64,000 bases of DNA. Source: Varroa destructor. Its lineage: Eukaryota > Arthropoda > Arachnida > Mesostigmata > Varroidae. Positions within the stretch are counted from its first letter, which is position 1, and each line of letters opens with the position of its first letter. A program made the translations under genes and the position numbers. The stretch lies in assembly GCF_002443255.2 (NCBI RefSeq), contig NW_019211454.1:18815037-18879036 (forward strand), written 5' to 3'. Positions 1 through 10,658 of the stretch are shown here, piece by piece. The notes beneath the pieces were generated by a model. It ran no database searches, had not been told where the DNA came from, and worked only from the letters and a program-made list of their open reading frames with translations.

Positions 1-2625
1 TCTATATCTATATAGCAAATGTCTATATCTATGAGTTACTGCAGGTTCTGTGGGATCTTTTGGCATAGACCTCTTTCAATGTATGGAGTTCTCGAAAACT
101 TAACGGTATCCTATTTGCTTCTTGTTTCAAAACGATTTGAAATTTAGAATAAAAATGTTCATCATTCAAAACTTGATACTTGAACATTTATCGAAGTTTA
201 TCGAGACATGAGACACGTAACTTCCCTTACAAAAAAGTTCGCAACAAAATTACTGATTCGAAAAGAAATAGGGCAATGCGTATTGAATGCTTTAATTCTA
301 TTTCACTTGTACGAGCACAATTGTCCCCATGTGGCAACTTAGTAGTTTATTTCTAGTTTCGATTATAATAAAATGATATGAGTCTGTTTTCAATTCCCAG
401 TTCAGTTAGCATCGTTCATTTTTGAAAATTTCGCTTTAATTTATTATAAATTAAGGCAAGAAAGGCCAACCAAATCTGAAAAAACGGCTTCTAGTTCGAG
501 GATGTCAGACATTTTTGCTTCTTCTGAGCTGCTCCTTTAGATTTTTCATGGCTAACGTGCTTTTGCTAAAAAATCTGTTTGAATTTTGTATGCACAAAAA
601 ACAAATAATAAATACCTTTTTTACGTCCGGTAGTACTTAACTGAGCATTATTTCGTAGCATATCTGCAAGCTGTGCGATCCAGTGCAGTCGTTACGCAAA
701 TGACTTACCTACTACATTATCTTTGACGTACTAGGTGTACGTTATGTTTTGACTTTTTTACGGAAATTGTTGCTAAGCTGCCTCTTAATCAGTATCTATG
801 TGTATGTTATACATTGAGTTTTTTTTCGATCTAAACGGGTAACAATTTGAGGTAAACAAACAAACAAACATGGAAAAGAGTAACTTTAAAATGAACAAGA
901 GACATGATGAATCATATTGCGATGGCATTTTCTTCGTGCATGGCATTGCTAAACATTTAAGATTCAAACCTAAAATGAAGGTTTCTCGATAGAAAGGTGC
1001 GTCGACTTCCAGTTCTGGCGAACAAAGTTTAATTGTTCAAGTTTGACGTAGTCGATCGTAGAAAGGTGCGTTAAAGTGCTACGTAGTCTCCATAACTACA
1101 CCTTTGATTCTGTTCGGGAGGGCAATTACTGTAATTATTATTATTATATCTAAAAATCCTTATCATATTTTACGACTCCTATGATTATATCTAGAAAATA
1201 GGTTAGATTATTCAGACAGAAGGTTCTCAGCTCTAAGTGGAGTTTTTACCAAGTAGACTCGATTCGATTCGCGCGATTTTCAGTATCAGGGCTTTTAAAT
1301 ATATATGCACATGTGTTCAACAAATAACCTGCAAATTTGCAGGAGGCAACTTCTGAAGACTTGCTGAAGCAGCCTATACTGAAGCCACGTTTACTTGATG
1401 ATGATGTTAACTCACGGGGGCTCTTTATACCGCATTGGCACACTCCGCTGTTTACAATAGGCTTTAGCGAAAATAACAGTATTAAATATAATCACCAGAC
1501 CTACCCGAAATACTATTCTTCAATGGCACATAAATTCGTAACTGGCCATGTTGTGCCAATGAATAACGTTCTAAACAAAGTTATCTAAATTCTTGAGTCA
1601 ACTGTGGCTTACTATCGTCAACGCCTCTTTGATTTTTACTATCAAACAACCCTTAAACCAACACTTAGCCTTTGGCATAGGTTGCTCATGGTAAAGTAAG
1701 GATAAGCACTATACGTTTACGTTGTCTTACGGCGCTATTCACAAATGGGCTTTTATGTCTTTGTCGTCTTCTCTGGCTAACGTTAATGCAAGTCGTCATA
1801 GTTCCCGATGACGTACTGGCTTACAATTCAAGTAGAACCATTCCTTTATTCTTTTTCGTATTATTCCATCGACTCCCAATACTCCTTGCTCATACTTCCG
1901 AAATTGATTCGCCCATTACACAATTCTCTTCTGGCCGCCCTTCATTTTCTGTGGTACGTCATCGCTCATGCCTGTCATCATAACAAACCAATACACCCTG
2001 AGCAGTATTTCATACGAGAAGGCGGCTAGATTTCGATTTAGCTAAAGGCGGGTGTGATCTACGCGCAGAACGCTCCACGACTTTAGCCGCTAGTTAATGC
2101 TTATGTCTGCAATATCGCGCCTTTGCGCGTAGTTACTGCTCGCGTTTCGTCTCGTTCGCCTTTGTCTATGGACGACTAACCATCATACCCTCGGCTTTCT
2201 CAGGGCATAGTAAGGTAATTGTAAGCCTATCGCACTATAATTACAATGTTGTTTTCCGTTTTGTTGCTCGTTACTAGATGAGAGTGAACCCGATGCGATC
2301 GTGCGGCCTCCGTCCCCGTTTAAACAGTGTGCGCCGAGTTCCCGCACAAAGCCATTGACGGTTAGTAAATAGAACACGTGCATGCGTGTCCTCGCCATTA
2401 TTACTACGGCGTAAAATCGATCACTAACCAGCTGCTGGCATGAACTGGCGATGACTTCCAGGCTGAACCTAACAGACTTAGGTCAGCTACAGCAAGAAAT
2501 TCGAGCCACATCAGGGTGCCCGAACGCTCACGCTATCACATACTCATACATATACACACTTACACATACACATATAAAACCGAACGCTAACAAAAGTTGA
2601 ACAAACACTTTCAAACAATACTTAC
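1..2625. other. Stretch without a confident gene
   Basis: The left end starts with TCTATA-type repeats. It holds an (AAAC)n tract near 853-869, the palindrome at 1328 and open frames of 60-83 codons on both strands. I see no RNA gene and no transposon domain. Downstream exons of the minus-strand signal-peptide gene may lie here. Confidence 0.5.
1328..1343. repeat. 16-bp perfect palindrome CCTGCAAATTTGCAGG
   Basis: The sequence is its own reverse complement. Its right half ends in TTTGCAG and so also resembles a splice acceptor before an open plus-strand frame to 1588 (EATSEDLLKQPILKPR...). That frame is not strong enough to call a gene. Confidence 0.6.
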
Positions 2626-2728
2626 AAGCGAGTTCAGCAGGAACATATTTCTGTTCAGCCGTTAACTGATGTACACCCAGTAACATATCGGCAATCACAA
2701 AAGCGAGTCTCAAGTACAAGAAGCGCAT
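2626..2728 (-). CDS. Candidate first coding exon of a secreted protein
   Basis: On the minus strand an ATG at 2728 opens 34 codons that begin MRFLYLRLAFVIADMLLGVH and continue QLTAEQKYVPAELA. This reads as a signal peptide with cleavage near the Ala of QLTA. A perfect donor, CTT|GTAAGT, follows at 2625-2620, leaving phase 1. The frame stays open through the donor to 2528, which gives the unspliced ORF. The downstream exons should lie to the left, below 2.6 kb or outside the window. I could not identify them. Confidence 0.35.
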
Positions 2729-3686
2729 ACAAAGGCGACTACGCTTGATCGCAGACGAAGTACGGCAAGTGTTTGCAGAACCCTTAAGAAAAATTTGAGA
2801 CTTCCTATGTTGATGGTAGATTGAACGGAACGCAACAGTACAGTGTGTCGGAGCTGTGATCTATCGATCTAAACCAATTACTAACTGAAGTAAACAGCCA
2901 GTATTATATCTTACTAGCTGGTTAGTCGTAGTCTTGTTTTGTCAACTTCGTGATTCACAGCTTGAGAAACGCTGCGTGAGCCTGATGTGAATACACCACA
3001 AGGGTATCGTACGTGAGTCGGTGGACTGAAGTGTTCGGTGGCGCTAGCAATGGTAGCTGCGCCCCTATCAGGCGCGACGGATGCTGTGGCAGTTTGTTAG
3101 TTTCCAGTTGATTCGCATTAGAGGCACACCCGCGTCTGGCCTGCTGTAACTAAATCGTTCGGCATGATACGCACGAATGAAGGGATGCTTCGGTGATTGT
3201 GTCATCTTGTATCGTGTAGCACGGCGAATTATTTTAATGAAAGTAAAGTAGTTTAGTCAACAGAGAGAGCGACGGTGGAAGAGCACCTCATGCTCATTAA
3301 TTCAGCCGAAAGGCGAAAGAGTGTAATGAATGATGTGACAAAGCCCATAATTTTACGTCAATGGTGGTTACTAGGACTGGTATTATTTTTCTGTGGTACC
3401 GAATGCAGGAGCTCCTGTTCTTATCGCTGTTCAAACGTATTAAATGTGCATACAGCATCTTACATTGTCCAATAGAAATTTTGTCCTAGATAGGACGCAT
3501 GTTAACTGCATGTGCGTCTGTTTTAGCAAAAGTAGAACTTAGTGAAGTCGACTACAAAGTAGTTCCTTTTGTAATCTGGACGAGGCTTCGGTACTAACAT
3601 GTGTGCATTTAAATGCAGACGCGTCTCTGTTTGGACTCCGATTGTGAGATGCGAAATAACAATAATAGTTGCTTTATTTTTTCCAG
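2729..3686. promoter_or_regulatory. Intergenic interval between two divergent genes, possible shared promoter
   Basis: The minus-strand signal-peptide exon and the plus-strand MGCCSSK exon point away from each other. The sequence between them is less AT-rich than its surroundings around 2950-3200. It contains GTGAGT at 3013, a possible donor for a 5' non-coding exon of the plus-strand gene. No clear TATA box is seen. The promoter role is inferred from orientation only. Confidence 0.3.
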
Positions 3687-3707
3687 CGTTGAACACCTGC
3701 CGACACG

Positions 3708-3914
3708 ATGGGTTGCTGTAGCTCAAAATACGATTTTAGCGGAGACAAACCAGCAGCGCCGAAGGAAACGTCTGTCGAAACGCTCGGCATGTCCTGTAGC
3801 CATGAGGGCCCGTTCAAGCATCGAGATGATAAATTAAAAGCTAACGAGGAAAAGCCGGAAGTTATACTTAAGGGTGAACTTCAAGAATTCCAAACAATTG
3901 ACCTGAATTCCTAG
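3708..3914 (+). CDS. Small predicted N-myristoylated and palmitoylated protein, 68 residues
   Basis: The ORF starts with MGCCSSK. Gly2 and Ser6 fit the N-myristoyltransferase rule (MGxxxS), Lys7 is often favoured, and Cys3 and Cys4 are likely palmitoylation sites. Dual acylation would tether the protein to the plasma membrane or endomembranes. The rest is hydrophilic and charged, without helices I can name, and ends in EFQTIDLNS. The N terminus resembles LAMTOR1 only in the acylation motif; the remainder does not match. The acceptor GCTTTATTTTTTCCAG ends at 3686, so this exon has 21 bases of 5' UTR and a spliced leader exon further left, perhaps ending at the GTGAGT at 3013. The ATG context ACACGATGG is good. 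I saw no canonical AATAAA in the next 450 bases. It may be complete as it stands. Confidence 0.58.
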   Translation: MGCCSSKYDFSGDKPAAPKETSVETLGMSCSHEGPFKHRDDKLKANEEKPEVILKGELQEFQTIDLNS

Positions 3915-6900
3915 CAACAGATAAACTCATTGAGGAGTTGTTACATGTGTTTATTTTTCATCATTTACGTCCGGTACTTAAACCATAACGCATCAGTTCA
4001 GCTGGCCGGCTTTCAGCAAGAAACGAAGTGTTTTACGCCCGGATTCAAATGCCACCACTGCATAACCATAAGTTTAGCAGATAAACTCTTTACCCATTGC
4101 ACAATCAAGGAAACATACAGTACCTTTGAAGGTTTCTGGAAATGACTGAAGAACGGCAGCCCGGTTATATGTATCCTCGTTCCGGCATGCCAAAATGTTG
4201 TGCGAATATAGGCGGCAGTATCGTTGCTTAACAGTTAGGCAAACTGAATGAGATCTGGGTATGGGCAAAAAATGTAGAAGTTTAAATTATCAGCATGAAA
4301 GTTACCCTATGTAACAGGCAATTGAACTACCTAAATATGAGTCATAGCAAATACCGAGGACTTCGTTGTTCAATCACCAAAAACAAATAACCGATACCGG
4401 AAAAAAAAATAGAAAAAAAAAGTACGCTTTGAAAATACATGTTTCAGTAGCGATGCGCTTCGAAGGTACATGGTGATTCAATAACGATGACTCACTACCA
4501 ACGTTCATGGTAAGAATAATGACGGTGACTAATATAAATATCACTAGAAAAGTCATTTCGCGCAATACAGTTTGTAAATAATTACATCAGATTGATATAA
4601 GGTTGTTAACGTTATCAAAGTCATAGATCTCAAATCGTGGATACTGTCTCTATTCGAACAGCAAAGGACAATAATTTGCATGGAAGACTCAGCCAATATA
4701 AAAATACTAGTATTTCTTGCATGAAAGAATATTTCTTAACGTTAAGTCGAAAATTGTATCTAAACGTAGTGATTAAGGGGTTAGAGGGGCGACGTCAGAA
4801 TAGCGCCAGCCATCATCGCGTGGTGAACCCTGGTATTGGTTCATGTGTGGACGAACTCGTTCTATAGAATGAAACGTCTATTATATGAAAAGTTATATAT
4901 ACGCTAATAAATGCAGACGTTTGAGTGCGCATATGCTGATCAGAAATCATTATTTCTCAGACTTAAGAAACATCTAGATATCAACCCGTTGTAGATTATT
5001 CGTACACACAACGTTTACTACAAAGATAATTTTGATATTTAACTACCAGGAACGCCAGGCCTAGTATTAATCATGGTTCATTTTTGACAGTGGTAAAACT
5101 CAATGTTAATTTGCAAGTTTTAAGCGCGGCGAACGATAGTCTTCGAGAGCATTAAAAAGCTTTTTCTCATAGAGAGGACTTATTAGATCGGTAGCCATTC
5201 GAATCGTTTTGACGATCCTGTTTGAGCCTATTGTGGTATTGTTTTTCTCGGCACTGCGCACGCCGAATTGTTTTAACATACCAGACTGTCGCATATTTCA
5301 AAAGCATTGAATTCGTCAATTCAAAATTACCCGTGAAATTACCCATTCGTTAAAATTTAACCTAAACTTAGATTAAACAAACAAATATAATAGAGTCTGG
5401 CTCCTACTTTTTTTTTGAATCTCGCCTGTCAAGTGATTCGGCCATCTCCGACGAAATCACTTACCCAGAGTTACACTCCCGTGTTGTGCTCTGTGGCTAT
5501 GCCAAGCGAAAAACTAGTCAATATGGGACGCCTATCTTTTGTCGATATCAAAAAGCAGTGTAGGCAACCCAGAGAATTTGTAGCGCGTGGGGTGACAATT
5601 TTACTGCGAAGAAGATATATAGGCTCAAATAACTATGATCTTTCCAAGTAGCTCACTACCAATATTACCGCGCCAACGGATTTTGGATAATTGTGAGCTA
5701 TTACTGAGCTCTAGGTAAAGCACTTCTTTCCGCTTTTTTTTGTTATTTGGAGCCAGAGGCGGTGTCAAGCTACGATATCTGAAGTTACACGATCTGTGTG
5801 TGCTTCAAGGAAGAGCGTGTTTTTTATAATCAGATTAGTTGCTGTAAACAACAAACTTGCCCACACGTGTTCTAACTGGAGTTGATAATACTGGTCACTT
5901 TATGCGTAAATATTGCACGGCTCGACAAGCGGGTTGAAGATGTTTTATTCTGAGGATGGCAAATGTCAGCAGTTATATGGCATTGGATTCGTAGCAAAGT
6001 GAAAACAAGAGCTCTTGCTGTGTCGCTACTTCCGTCGAGAAACGGTTAGAGTAGAAAACGGTCGTATGTAAATGGCTGAAATGGCAGGGATAGGAGGTCT
6101 TTAAGAAATTCTGGAAAAGAAACTCTTTTTTCTTTTTAAGTAACCTTTATCGTTTTTTTTTCTATTTACTTCCTTTTATTATATATATATATATATTTTT
6201 TTTTTACGTTTATCAACTTCAAGGTGTTTAAGGAAGCAGTCTGTGGTGAATGCTGCTGCCATTGAATGCGCGCTTGATGATAAGCTGAAAACAGAAGTGA
6301 ATCATCGTCACGAGTGTGCTACACGCTAAATCTCCTATGAATATGAAGCTTGCATGAAGGTGAGATCTTCGCAAACACTGCGCCCGACCTACGAGTATGA
6401 TGATGTTCTAGCGAGTTGTTGATGGTTTTTATAATGATATCGTGTCGCTTCTCTGTCCGTAATTGTATTTTATCAGTTACCTAAACTAAGCGAAATGAGT
6501 TTTGTCGGGCAGTGTCCACGGTGACCTATGCTGATTTGAAAGCTGATTCAAAAAACTGCTATTCCACAATACATCACTGTTTATCGTCATATCACAAATA
6601 CTGCTTGTACATGATGATATAAATAAACTGAAAGTAATTTAATTGATTCCACTAAAACTACTATTTCTCTCACTAAACTACTAAAACTATTAATCCATTT
6701 TCCACTGAAAGTGGTATTAAACTTCTTGATTTAGACTCAGGCACAATAGTAGCTAGGTCCTGTTTTCAATCGTAACTATTAGCATCGGTACAATGACCTG
6801 CTTCAAAGTTAACTTCTTAATGAAATAACAAGAATATCGACTCGATTCGACTAATATCGAATAAACGACAAGAATAGGACACGCTTTATGGACGACAGAT

Positions 6901-8112
6901 CTGAGGTTAGAGTCCGACGTCATTTATCCAAATCGCCATATTCTGCCAAGAAGGGCCTGAGAGCAAAGATTAGCGCTGTTTTTTTTACTGCTAAAAACGA
7001 ATTACTCCCTCCAGAAAAATCTGACGAAAATTTCGGGAACACCTATACTAGTTCATGACACTGAAATTAATCGGTTCTAATTGAATGTCAAATTATGACT
7101 GCCGTTATTAGTAAGCTGATTATAGATCGTCTGGAGTGCCTCTTTCCCAGTCCATCCAAAAACTTTATTGATAAAATGTTTAATCATTTAATATGAATGA
7201 TAATTCTAACAATAGAAGTGCTTATTCCTTTTTGAGGAAGTTAAGAACTAATAAATTATGCAGGTTCTATTAGGTCATTCTTTTACCAAGCTAGGGCTTT
7301 CACTTACTAGAGCCTGAATCTTGTGTCTTTGGGTCTTGTTCTGGGACGTATGCTTAATCCAGCAAGCGACTCCGTGGATATTTTTATCTTAAACCGTTCA
7401 AACTACGCGAGTAGCTCTTGACATCTGCCGAATTAGCTTGATGCAACTACATATTATTGCGCGGAAACTTATTAGTTAGCATCGCTATGTAAATTAACGA
7501 AGAAACCTTTTTACTTGATCAACTCGACCAGTTGCGAACGCAGATTAAGCATGATTAATTAAAATATCGAAATAAAACGCGCCATTAGTAATAGAATTAG
7601 ACTAAGATCGCAGTCTTGCCCCAACTGTTTCTAATTGCAAAAAGTAAACAAACAAAACATAGTTGTCCTGTGTTAAAAAGATGTGATATGTATATTAGCG
7701 TGACTCTACTATACGTAAACTAGATTATAACCTCTGTAGGTTTTAACCGTTTTAACTGACCTCCATTCCGATTATCGTTCACTTGAACAGAATACGAATG
7801 ATAATACGTCAGGGGGTTCAAATTCAATATTTTCTAACATTTTTCGATTTTTTAAGGATTTTCTAACAAAAAAATTGTAGGTATATTCGAATGTTAATGT
7901 TGCGAATGATTTGGAAATTGGTACATCCGCGAAGAAAATAGCGAAAAGAAAAACGTTATATTAATATGGTTGAAGATGTGCAAAGGCAGTATTTTTAAAC
8001 TGCGTTGAGATTGTTAGTTTGATCAAGCCGTAGTCACTCTACGCACAGTGATCTTCGTATATAGATGTCAAAATTTCCAGTCATAATTTTTTCTGAATAT
8101 GCCGCTGTCACC

Positions 8113-8138
8113 TCAATGTCAAAATTTTTTGACATTGA
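8113..8138. repeat. Inverted repeat with 12-bp arms
   Basis: TCAATGTCAAAA and TTTTGACATTGA are separated by two T. The arms are perfect. A related GTCAAAAT word lies about 45 bases to the left. Confidence 0.7.
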
Positions 8139-8812
8139 AACGTGAAGTAGGTTAGTTTATAATAAAAAAATATTGCCTGCACTGAACCTATCAATAGCAA
8201 ATTTTTAGAGAGCTTTTAAGATTATTTAATAATAAAGTAAGGAATTGATTGTGCCTGCTTTGTGTTAAATGTGTCCCTCTGCGCATGTCTTAGGACACCT
8301 TTGACCCGTCACCCTTTGCTTTTCTATCTTCTTCTAAAATGGCTTTGTCGAGACTGCTAACTTTCGACATGCGAACAGTGTATCTTCGGAAAGTTCTAGA
8401 TATCCAATAATGATCGTGAATGATGCAAGGATCATACCCCATCTAAGAGTAAGAAGCTTATGCTACATGGGTAAGTACTAAAAATATATACTACAATATT
8501 TCGTAAATTACTTATACAAAAATTAATTGTATTTCTGTTAGGGTAAATATATATGTACCGGTGGTGAAACTAAATATTTATTTTTAGTTTATATCTTAGC
8601 TATATCTATGGCATATTATTAAAATCAAATTTTCTTCATTTGGTCACACACGTATGTAGTTTCCATTAATAGCAAGACTTAAATGCTTGGCTTTTTCAAT
8701 TAAGACATTACTTAGTGTTGAGTCATCGCTTTTCAAGTTCACCCTACGATAGATTCGGTTAAAAGTCATTATATAATGCTTTAAAATGAACGAAAGTTTA
8801 TGGAAAACTTTA

Positions 8813-9307
8813 TTATATATTAATCCCAGGGCAAGAGAATACGGCTGCAAACACCGTCAGTGGCGCTGGTTTACTTCTCAATTGTTTCGGCTGCATTATG
8901 ACAAACAACATATGAGAAAACGTTGGCCGTGCCCTAGTGATGATTACTTTTTGAGCAAAACGAGAGAAAATAATGCTGTCTTTGATTTGACAATATGTTA
9001 ATTTATGTGCATTCTGATTTTCTAAATGATCGCCAGTACAAACAGGGCATGGATAAATGCGCATGAATGTTTTTAGTCGCAAGCCGTAGTTGTGTTCAAT
9101 TAACTCAGACGGCAAAACGAAGGACCAAGTTAACGTCCGCATTAATGCGATCCGCGCGGATGCCTCAGCCTCCCACACGGCGCTCATACACCAAATCATT
9201 AACTTGACATTGACAAAAAAAACTGCAAAAGAACTATGCAAGCAGTGCTCTATTTCATTTTTAGAAAAACTGAAGGTTTTCTGAATATATATAAAATAGA
9301 ACGTCAT
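8813..9307 (-). CDS. Weak candidate ORF, 164 residues, unknown
   Basis: This is one of the longer ORFs in the window outside the named genes, running from ATG 9307 to TAA 8813. It contains a CPVCTGDH stretch resembling a Cys pair but no second pair that would make a zinc finger. Plus-strand frames at 8786-9001 and 9090-9284 are open too. Codon use is AT-rich and unremarkable. It could be a transposon remnant or chance. Confidence 0.14.
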   Translation of the reverse strand: MTFYFIYIQKTFSFSKNEIEHCLHSSFAVFFVNVKLMIWCMSAVWEAEASARIALMRTLTWSFVLPSELIEHNYGLRLKTFMRIYPCPVCTGDHLENQNAHKLTYCQIKDSIIFSRFAQKVIITRARPTFSHMLFVIMQPKQLRSKPAPLTVFAAVFSCPGINI

Positions 9308-10156
9308 TGAACTTATAGGTTTAATTTGTCAATATTGGTGTTACTGTGTACAATTGCTGTTTATACAAGACTCAGCTAACTTCGACGGTTCGGGCTAATA
9401 ATTTATATTAGAAGATGATCCCTACTACAGAAGTGGGTGAGTTCGTACCACAACTTTAAACTCTTCGTTCCTCACCTTCGCAAGACGTCTTCCACAAGAG
9501 TTTGAACTTCCTCTTATGAAATTTTTTAGACCAGCGGCTTACGATGTTTCTATTTGTAAAATGTTCGCTAATTAATATATGTTTGCTGCGGAAGTTCTAA
9601 GAGTGAACTCACATTAGTGCATCACTCGAACTCATCTGCTAAAACAAATGGCTAGCTAAAAGCCCGAGTGATGATGTCCGAGTGAATGGTCCCGGATTCT
9701 TTTTGTACAAGTATATAACGATATAGCGCATATAGAAGGATTGTGAAATGTCGCACAGTTTTAAAACAGCGTCATCTTGAAGCACAAAATTAACGTCTGT
9801 CACGTTTCATATTAAAGGGCCTGTCAAGTTAAACTAAGGCATTTAGTTTTGCATTCGTTGCACGATACGTTTCTGTTGCCCAATAACGTGTAGCATGTGG
9901 TTGCTTTTGAAAAAACGCGTATTTGAAGGTCAATGGCACAACGCATCGTCCGAACAAAATAGTATTGCCGACATATGTACCACATTGCGGTTGATTTGAC
10001 AATTAGATTAATCATGGACGGGCCAGTACTTGGATTATTCGAAAGCTGACCATTGAAAATCTAGAAGAGAATTGAGTCATTGAACTTGTAGATTACCTTG
10101 CCCGCGTTACAGCGGAGCAGCCCATATAGCCCCATCTTCTTCAATGCACATCTATC

Positions 10157-10195
10157 TATGAAGTATAGGTGCCCTTCGGGCACCTATACTTCATA
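10157..10195. repeat. Perfect 18-bp-arm hairpin with a 3-base loop
   Basis: Arms 10157-10174 and 10178-10195 are exactly complementary and flank TTC. The core is GGTGCCC-TTC-GGGCACC. It lies in gene-poor DNA with no U-run behind it, so its role is unknown. Confidence 0.85.
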
Positions 10196-10624
10196 CAGTT
10201 GGCGGCTTGGACGAAAATCTGAGGTTTGCGAAAACGAAAAAAGAAACTCTACATATAGGTACTATTCGATTTAAATAAATGACCAAACATTTTGCGTATG
10301 GCCTTCCTGTTGCACAAGTAATATAGTACGATATGATATTCGTTATTTAATCACTGCACGCCTTAACATACAAAATACGAGCCGATTTACGTCTTACGAA
10401 TTACATAATCAATTACGTGTTGCTTAGTTTATGCACGGCCGAAATTCTGTTGGGAAAACTGTATCATCATGCATACCGTTAAAATCCCTTGCATAAGTTT
10501 ATTCTTATGGCTTCTAAATATCATTTTGTATCCGCAAGCAAGAAAAGCACACCTCCGGTAATACTGTGAGCTCATACCTGTTCAGTATATCCTTGCGTGA
10601 CATTCAGAGACGTTTAGCATGTAG

Positions 10625-10658
10625 CCCGGCTTCCAGCCGGGGCTGCTTCGTGCAGCCC
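10625..10658. repeat. Two overlapping GC-rich hairpins
   Basis: CCCGGC/GCCGGG (10625-10630 with 10636-10641, loop TTCCA) and GGGCTGC/GCAGCCC (10640-10646 with 10652-10658, loop TTCGT) share two bases, so they compete. They sit in AT-rich DNA 430 bases after the 18-bp hairpin. Confidence 0.7.

Noticed and set aside
1337..1588. 83-codon frame after an acceptor-like TTTGCAG
   Set aside because: No ATG start, the acceptor is half of a palindrome, and the opposite strand is open too.
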